IMG/VR virus record: IMGVR_UViG_3300036857_000208
Location: 1 to 23,324 of that record
DNA: 23,324 nt
Direction: 5' to 3' (one strand)
Source of the DNA: a virus
Both the position numbers and the translations under genes were made by a program. Shown here piece by piece: positions 20,080 through 23,324 of the stretch (position 1 is its first letter; the number at the start of each line of letters is the position of its first letter). The notes beneath the pieces were generated by a model, which searched no databases, had not been told where the DNA came from, and saw nothing but the letters and a program-made list of their open reading frames with translations.

Positions 20080-20499
20080 ATGCTCTCGACCCTGATCGCC
20101 GTGGTCGTCGCCGCGCTCCCGGGCCCGGCGCCCGACCCGGCGCCGCCGGCGCTCGAGCGCCAGGCCAGGATCCGCGGCGCCCACGCGCGCGCACGGGCCT
20201 GGCACCGCTGGGCGCACCGCCGACCCTGGCGCTTCCGATTTTCGCGCCTCGATCGAGGCTGGCAGTCCTGGGCCCGCGCCGTCTCCTGGTGCGAGAGCCG
20301 CAACCAGCGCTACGCCGTCAGCCCCGGCGGCCACCTCTCCTACTTCCAATGGCTGCCGTCGACCTGGGCCGCGGCGCGCGCCCCGTTCCCCAGGACGCCC
20401 GTCTCGGTGTTCGCCGCGGGCTGGCACAACCAGGCCGTCGTCGCCGTCGCCTGGGCCCAGCGGACGTCGACCTCGCAATGGACCTGCTCGCCATGGTGA
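20080..20499 (+). CDS. Secreted lysozyme / Rpf-like transglycosylase
   Basis: 139 aa. Strong RBS (GGGGGGACC) before ATG 20080. An N-terminal hydrophobic signal (LIAVVVAALPG) followed by a basic arginine-rich stretch, then residues about 62-136 with 'WARAVSWCESRNQRYAVSPGGHLSYFQWLPSTWAAA', 'HNQAVVAVAWAQR' and 'SQWTC', the pattern of resuscitation-promoting-factor/transglycosylase-like domains (catalytic Glu E72, C71-C136 disulfide). It would cut glycan strands outside the membrane. Unusually it lies among replication and recombination genes rather than with lysis or tail genes. The 3' end overlaps RusA by 7 nt. Confidence 0.78.
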   Translation: MLSTLIAVVVAALPGPAPDPAPPALERQARIRGAHARARAWHRWAHRRPWRFRFSRLDRGWQSWARAVSWCESRNQRYAVSPGGHLSYFQWLPSTWAAARAPFPRTPVSVFAAGWHNQAVVAVAWAQRTSTSQWTCSPW

Positions 20500-20975
20500 C
20501 CCTATTCGCCAGCGCACAGATCGAGCTGCGGTTCTTCGTCCACGGCACCCCCGCGGCGGCCGGCAGCAAGCGCGCCGTCCCCACCGCGCGCGGCCCCCGG
20601 GTCATCGACGCGAGCCGCAAGGCCGGGCCCTGGAAGCAGGAGATCGCCGGCGCCTCCGCCGCCGCGCTCTACGACCTCTGGGGCGGCGAGCCCGAACCCG
20701 TCACCGGACCGCTCGAGCTCGACCTCACCTTCTACCTGCGCCGCCCCGTCGGCCACTACGGCTCCGGGCGCAACCGCCACCAGCTAAAGCCATCGGCGCC
20801 CGCCTACCCGGCCGGCCGGCCGGACGCGCTCAAGCTCGCCCGCGCCGTCGAGGACGCCATGACCGGGATCGTCTGGCGCGACGACGCCCAGATCGTCACC
20901 GAGATCCTCCGCAAGCGCTACGCCGACACGCACCCAGAAGGGGTCGACGTCGTCGTCCGCGAGGCCTCGCCGTGA
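20493..20975 (+). CDS. rusA: RusA-like Holliday junction resolvase
   Basis: 160 aa from ATG 20493 (overlaps the previous stop; GTG 20496 and ATG 20478 are alternatives). The fold pattern fits RusA: 'IELRFFVHGTPAAAGSKRAVP', 'PLELDLTFYLRRP', then the catalytic segment GRPDALKLARAVEDAMTGIVWRDDAQI. D111 (P-D), D121 and D130-D131 are kept. The second Asp of the usual P-D-x-D-x-L motif is Leu here (L113), and the usual Lys is Arg (R117). It would resolve branched DNA before packaging and pairs logically with the annealing protein and SSB. Confidence 0.82.
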   Translation: MVTLFASAQIELRFFVHGTPAAAGSKRAVPTARGPRVIDASRKAGPWKQEIAGASAAALYDLWGGEPEPVTGPLELDLTFYLRRPVGHYGSGRNRHQLKPSAPAYPAGRPDALKLARAVEDAMTGIVWRDDAQIVTEILRKRYADTHPEGVDVVVREASP

Positions 20976-21238
20976 ACACCTGCCGGACCTGCGGCGCCCG
21001 CATCCTCTGGGCCATCAGCTCGAACGGCCGGCCGATCCCAGTCGACCTCGACCCCGACGAGCACGGCAACCTGGCCCTGGTCGAGGGCACCGGCGTCGGG
21101 CGGCTCGCGATCGTCCGCACCCGCCGCGAGCTCGACGACGCCCGCCTCGAGGCCTTGGCCGCCGGCGAACCCGAGCCGCTCTACCACCGAGCCCACTTCG
21201 CCAGCTGCCCCGACGCCAACCTCCACCGCCGCCGATGA
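20972..21238 (+). CDS. Small Zn-finger phage protein next to RusA
   Basis: 88 aa from GTG 20972 (GTGA overlap with rusA). The N-terminus 'CRTCGARILWAISSNGRPIPVDLDPDEHGNLALV' and the C-terminal 'RAHFASCPDA' form a recurrent actinophage family with C-x2-C near the start and H-F-x-x-C-P near the end, which probably bind one zinc between them. It is commonly encoded beside RusA and replication genes; function unknown. The end overlaps the next gene by ATGA. Confidence 0.78.
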   Translation: MNTCRTCGARILWAISSNGRPIPVDLDPDEHGNLALVEGTGVGRLAIVRTRRELDDARLEALAAGEPEPLYHRAHFASCPDANLHRRR

Positions 21239-21501
21239 TCGGCGCGCTGCTCACCGCCCGCGAAGTCGCCGGCCACCTCGGCGTCGCCCCCAAGACCGTG
21301 CTCGCCTGGACCCGCCGCGGCCAACTCCCCGCCATCCGCCTCCCCTCCGGCCAGCTGCGCTACCCCGCCGACGAACTCAACGACTGGCTCGAGCAGCGGG
21401 CGACGCCCAGACGGGGAGAGTCACCCACCCCGCACGACGCCGCCCGCCGCGGGCTGACGCTAGCATCGCTTCGGTCACCCACCCCCGAAGACGAGGAGTA
21501 G
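21235..21501 (+). CDS. Excisionase-like HTH protein (candidate recombination directionality factor)
   Basis: 88 aa. Residues 6-53 are a MerR/excisionase-type winged HTH: 'LTAREVAGHLGVAPKTVLAWTRRGQLPAIRLPSGQLRYPADELNDWL', with the usual T-x-x-E-V-A ... V-x-x-W-x-x-x-G-x-L-P ... R-x-x-x-x-E-L-x-x-W. The remaining 35 residues are charged and disordered. It ends 3 nt before the integrase on the same strand, the standard Xis-Int layout. It should bind near attP and favour excision. A general regulator is the alternative. Confidence 0.82.
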   Translation: MIGALLTAREVAGHLGVAPKTVLAWTRRGQLPAIRLPSGQLRYPADELNDWLEQRATPRRGESPTPHDAARRGLTLASLRSPTPEDEE

Positions 21502-21504
21502 CGC

Positions 21505-22641
21505 ATGGCACGCCGTGCGACCGGGTCGCTCTACCAAACCAGGAGCGGCTACGGCATCCGCTGGACCGAAAACGGCGAGCGGCCCCACCAGGACGGATTC
21601 CGCACCAAGACCGAGGCCCGATCCTGGTTCGACGACAACGTCCGGCCCAGGCTCGAGACGGCCGGTCCATCACCCGACATCACGCTCGAAGCCTTCTGCA
21701 ACCTGTGGCTGGCCCGTCACGGCGGCAGCGACCGCACCGTCGAGACACTGCGCGAACGGCTCGGCGGCGGCGAGCGCCGCGACGACGCGCTCCCCGGCGC
21801 GCTCGACCGCTTCGGCGACTTCACCCTGCGCGAGCTCGAGGGCGCCGCCGCCGACATCGCCGGCTGGCGCACCAGCCTCCCCGAGAGTGCCCGCTACAGA
21901 TTGCACGCGAGCCTGCGCCAAGCGCTCGAGGCCGCCGTGCGCTGGGGCTACCTCAAGACCAACCCCGCCGTCCAGGCAGGCCACAACCCGCAGCCGCGCC
22001 GGCCCGAAATCGACCCCTTCACTCGCGACGAGGTCGACGCCCTGGCGGTCGAGCTCGGCAACGTCTACGGGCCACTCGCGATCTTCGCCGCCGAGACAGG
22101 CTTGCGGACCAACGAATGGGTCGGCGCGCACCGCAAGGACATCGACCGTGCCGGGCCCGCGATCGGCGTCCAACGCCGCGTCGCCGACGGCAAGATGACG
22201 CCCTACCCGAAGACCGCCAGATCGCGCCGCCGCGTCCCGCTCTCGGCGCGCGCGCTCGAGGCCGCCGACAGCCTGCCGCCAAGGATCGACACCCCGGTCC
22301 TGTTCCCCGCCGTCCAGGGCGGCTACATCGGCCTCGACACGTGGCGCAGCCGCGAGTGGTATCCGGCGCTCGAGGCCGCCGGCATCCGCCAGCGCGGCCC
22401 CTACCACCTGCGCCACACTTTCGCCACCGAGGCCCTGGCCGCCGGCGTCTCGATCTTCCAGCTCTCCCGTCTCATGGGCGCCAGCGTCAAGACGATCGAG
22501 GACCACTACGGCCACCTGGCCAGGGACAGCGAGGACACGATCAGGGCGCTGCTCGACGTGCGCGCCGATCGAAAAGGCGATGAAAAGGCGACGGGGCGGG
22601 GCGGCGATCGTCCGGCGGGAGGCCCGAAAAGTGCCGGTTAG
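21505..22641 (+). CDS. int: Tyrosine integrase
   Basis: 378 aa. RBS GAGGAG before ATG 21505. Residues about 1-50 look like an arm-binding AP2-type domain (GSLYQTRSGYGIRWTENGERPHQDGFRTKTEARSWF), about 55-165 the core-binding SAM-like domain, and about 175-345 the catalytic domain. Catalytic residues seen: R201 (TGLR), K236 (PYPKTARSRRRVPL), R303 in P-Y-H-L-R-H-T-F, and the nucleophile Y335 (HYGHL). The first His of HxxR is Tyr (Y300) and the usual His before the nucleophile is Ala (A326), a variation also known in actinobacterial relatives (GTS in place of GHS). The last 30 residues are charged. It lies directly beside the tRNA-derived attP. Confidence 0.93.
   Translation: MARRATGSLYQTRSGYGIRWTENGERPHQDGFRTKTEARSWFDDNVRPRLETAGPSPDITLEAFCNLWLARHGGSDRTVETLRERLGGGERRDDALPGALDRFGDFTLRELEGAAADIAGWRTSLPESARYRLHASLRQALEAAVRWGYLKTNPAVQAGHNPQPRRPEIDPFTRDEVDALAVELGNVYGPLAIFAAETGLRTNEWVGAHRKDIDRAGPAIGVQRRVADGKMTPYPKTARSRRRVPLSARALEAADSLPPRIDTPVLFPAVQGGYIGLDTWRSREWYPALEAAGIRQRGPYHLRHTFATEALAAGVSIFQLSRLMGASVKTIEDHYGHLARDSEDTIRALLDVRADRKGDEKATGRGGDRPAGGPKSAG
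22565..22595. repeat. Phased AAAAGGCGA repeat, left of attP
   Basis: A 31-bp sequence with two AAAAGGCGA units 11 bp apart, inside the last codons of the integrase gene. It is matched at 22822-22863 on the other side of the tRNA-like core, where there are three units. Same orientation, helical phasing and placement on both sides of the core suit arm-type integrase or excisionase binding sites. A partial duplication of the integrase 3' end is the alternative. Confidence 0.6.
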
Positions 22642-22658
22642 CAGGCCATTCCCGGTGA

Positions 22659-22704
22659 TGGGCCGTACTGGGCTCGAACCAGTGACCTCCGGCTTGTCGA
22701 GCCG
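22659..22704 (-). other. attP: Candidate attP core: tRNA 3' half (minus strand)
   Basis: On the minus strand this reads as the 3' half of a tRNA: anticodon arm remnant (22705-22689, loop TCGACAA, 4 of 5 stem pairs intact), variable loop, a perfect T-arm (ACTGG TTCGAGC CCAGT, 22683-22667) and the acceptor strand ACGGCCC plus A (22666-22659). No matching GGGCCGT acceptor 5' half or D-arm follows on the minus strand, so it is not a tRNA gene. It lies 18 bp after the integrase, the classic place for an attP that rebuilds the host tRNA 3' end on integration. GAC at the anticodon position would suggest tRNA-Val, but C at position 33 is unusual, so the host tRNA identity is uncertain. Confidence 0.8.
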
Positions 22705-22720
22705 CTACCCGGGAAAACCC

Positions 22721-22738
22721 GTTCGATCCCGATCGAAC
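22721..22738. repeat. Perfect 8-bp-arm palindrome beside attP
   Basis: GTTCGATC-CC-GATCGAAC, immediately preceded by a small CGGG-AAAA-CCCG hairpin (22710-22721). Located 17 bp from the tRNA-like core, between it and the right-hand phased repeats. Likely a protein-binding site for integrase, excisionase or a host factor; it could also terminate integrase transcription. Confidence 0.55.
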
Positions 22739-22821
22739 CGTGAAACACCGGAACGTCGCTCTGCAAGCGGGATTGCGGCCGATCGCGTGGCTCTGGGCCG
22801 CCAGCCCCGATTTCCCCGGAT

Positions 22822-22863
22822 CCGATCGAAAAGGCGATGAAAAGGCGATGAAAAGGCGACGGG
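22822..22863. repeat. Phased AAAAGGCGA repeat, right of attP
   Basis: Shares its opening CCGATCGAAAAGGCGATGAA and its end with the left copy at 22565 but carries one extra 11-bp unit (GATGAAAAGGC), giving three AAAAGGCGA boxes in helical phase. Ends 14 nt before the GTG of the next gene, so it also forms that gene's leader. Confidence 0.65.
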
Positions 22864-22877
22864 AGAGAGGGGACAGA

Positions 22878-23078
22878 GTGGCGGTTACGAGGCGTGAAGA
22901 ACGGGGCGCTATGAACCGATGGTGGATGTGGCGGCGGCTGTGTCGGACGTGCGGCGGGGATGGTCTTGTGCTTGGCCCCGGGAGGCACGACGTGAATTGC
23001 GATTCGTGCAAGGGCTGTGGGTGGGAGTTCCGACGCATGATCAAGTACACCGGCGCCGACGAGAGCGAGGCGGGCTGA
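22878..23078 (+). CDS. Small DnaJ-type zinc-finger protein
   Basis: 66 aa from GTG 22878, chosen because its opening GTGGCGGTTA matches the starts of the next two genes and a purine-rich GAGAGAGGGGA precedes it; ATG 22911 is an alternative. Residues about 22-49 contain C-R-T-C-G-G-D-G ... C-D-S-C-K-G-C-G, the CxxCxGxG knuckle pair of the DnaJ zinc domain, without any J-domain. Such stand-alone zinc knuckles are frequent in actinophage accessory regions; partner and function unknown. It ends one base before the next ATG. Confidence 0.72.
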   Translation: MAVTRREERGAMNRWWMWRRLCRTCGGDGLVLGPGRHDVNCDSCKGCGWEFRRMIKYTGADESEAG

Positions 23079-23079
23079 C

Positions 23080-23307
23080 ATGGCGGTTATCAGGCCCGAA
23101 GACATCCCGCGAACCTACTGGCGCGAGGTTCCTTGCGGCCACCCGCCCGACCCCGTGGCGGTCGTGACCGAGGACGGCGCGATCTGCCATTGCGGTTGGC
23201 TCCTAGACCAGCGGATCACGTCGTTCGATGTGCCCGGCGCGCCCGGTCCCGTCAGAACGTGTGAGCGGTGCGGCTGCCACGTCGCTTGCCCGGAGGACGA
23301 GTCCTGA
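23080..23307 (+). CDS. Small Cys-rich (zinc-binding) protein
   Basis: 75 aa from ATG 23080; RBS-like GAGGCGGGC precedes it. Cysteine and histidine pairs are spread through it: CGHP (19-22), CHCGW (36-40), CERCGCHVAC (61-70), so one or two zinc sites are likely. The N-terminus MAVIRPED nearly equals that of the following gene (MAVIKRED). Its stop overlaps the next ATG (TGATG). The 3' 110 nt appear again at the window start because of the circular overlap. No family recognised. Confidence 0.72.
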   Translation: MAVIRPEDIPRTYWREVPCGHPPDPVAVVTEDGAICHCGWLLDQRITSFDVPGAPGPVRTCERCGCHVACPEDES

Positions 23308-23324
23308 TGGCGGTTATCAAGCGA
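23198..23324. repeat. Direct terminal repeat, right copy
   Basis: Exact copy of bases 1-127. Joining the ends at this repeat gives a continuous circle in which the gene at 23080 runs into the gene at 110. The first 18 bases of that next gene are visible again at 23307-23324. Confidence 0.93.

Noticed and set aside
22659-22705. A functional tRNA gene on the minus strand
   Set aside because: T-arm and acceptor 3' strand are good, but no matching acceptor 5' strand or D-arm exists upstream on the minus strand and the anticodon loop has C at position 33; it fits an attachment core better.
22580-22840. An ORF containing MGRTGLEPVTSGLSSR, which looks like a protein often listed in databases
   Set aside because: That peptide is the antisense translation of a tRNA 3' half; it arises from the attP tRNA fragment and is not a gene.
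1-23324. CRISPR array, toxin-antitoxin pair or retron
   Set aside because: No regularly spaced repeats, reverse transcriptase motifs or toxin-like gene pairs were seen; the only phased repeats are the 11-bp units around attP.

Overview
The window is one complete small temperate siphovirus genome, assembled as a circle. Bases 1-127 are repeated exactly at 23198-23324, so the unique circle is about 23,197 bp. The DNA is very GC-rich throughout. GTG starts, 4-base ATGA/GTGA overlaps and actinophage-type tail, capsid and Zn-ribbon proteins point to a high-GC actinobacterial host. No mycolyl-arabinogalactan esterase (LysB) is visible, which fits a host without a mycolic-acid layer. Nothing here fixes the host genus.

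Layout. (1) 22878-23307, continuing through the join to 465: four very small genes, two with zinc-type cysteine clusters and three beginning with nearly the same MAV(T/I) start. (2) 559-2928: lysis region with two successive sets of 'lysin, two-TM protein, one-TM protein' (GH25 muramidase set, then M15 peptidase plus peptidoglycan-binding set), closed by an intrinsic terminator at 2933-2950. (3) 3032-16103: packaging and virion genes in HK97-like order: an HNH domain fused to the large terminase, a secreted small protein, portal, protease, capsid, connectors, tail tube, tail chaperones, a short tape measure, distal tail, hub, receptor-binding and tail-fibre proteins. (4) 16100-16743: the only minus-strand genes, an XRE-type repressor and a tiny arginine-rich Zn-ribbon protein, with a palindrome-containing intergenic switch. 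(5) 16744-21501: rightward early genes: Cro-like HTH, small membrane and proline-rich proteins, a putative annealing protein, an SSB with a DDDDIPF tail, an unrecognised Zn-finger/winged-helix protein, a long GC-rich inverted repeat, a secreted lysozyme/Rpf-like protein, a RusA-like resolvase, a Zn-finger protein and an excisionase-like HTH. (6) 21505-22863: tyrosine integrase and a candidate attP made of a tRNA 3' half flanked by 11-bp-phased repeats.

How it fits together. The repressor and Cro-like pair would control the early operon. The annealing protein, SSB and RusA form a recombination set, but no polymerase, helicase or primase is recognisable, so replication must lean on the host or on the unrecognised 328-aa protein. 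Int plus the HTH protein would drive integration into and excision from a host tRNA gene. The most unusual points are the HNH-TerL fusion with no separate small terminase, the doubled lysis cassette plus a third murein hydrolase in the early region, the Z-DNA-prone inverted repeat, and the phased repeats around attP. All calls are by reading the sequence; no database search was run.
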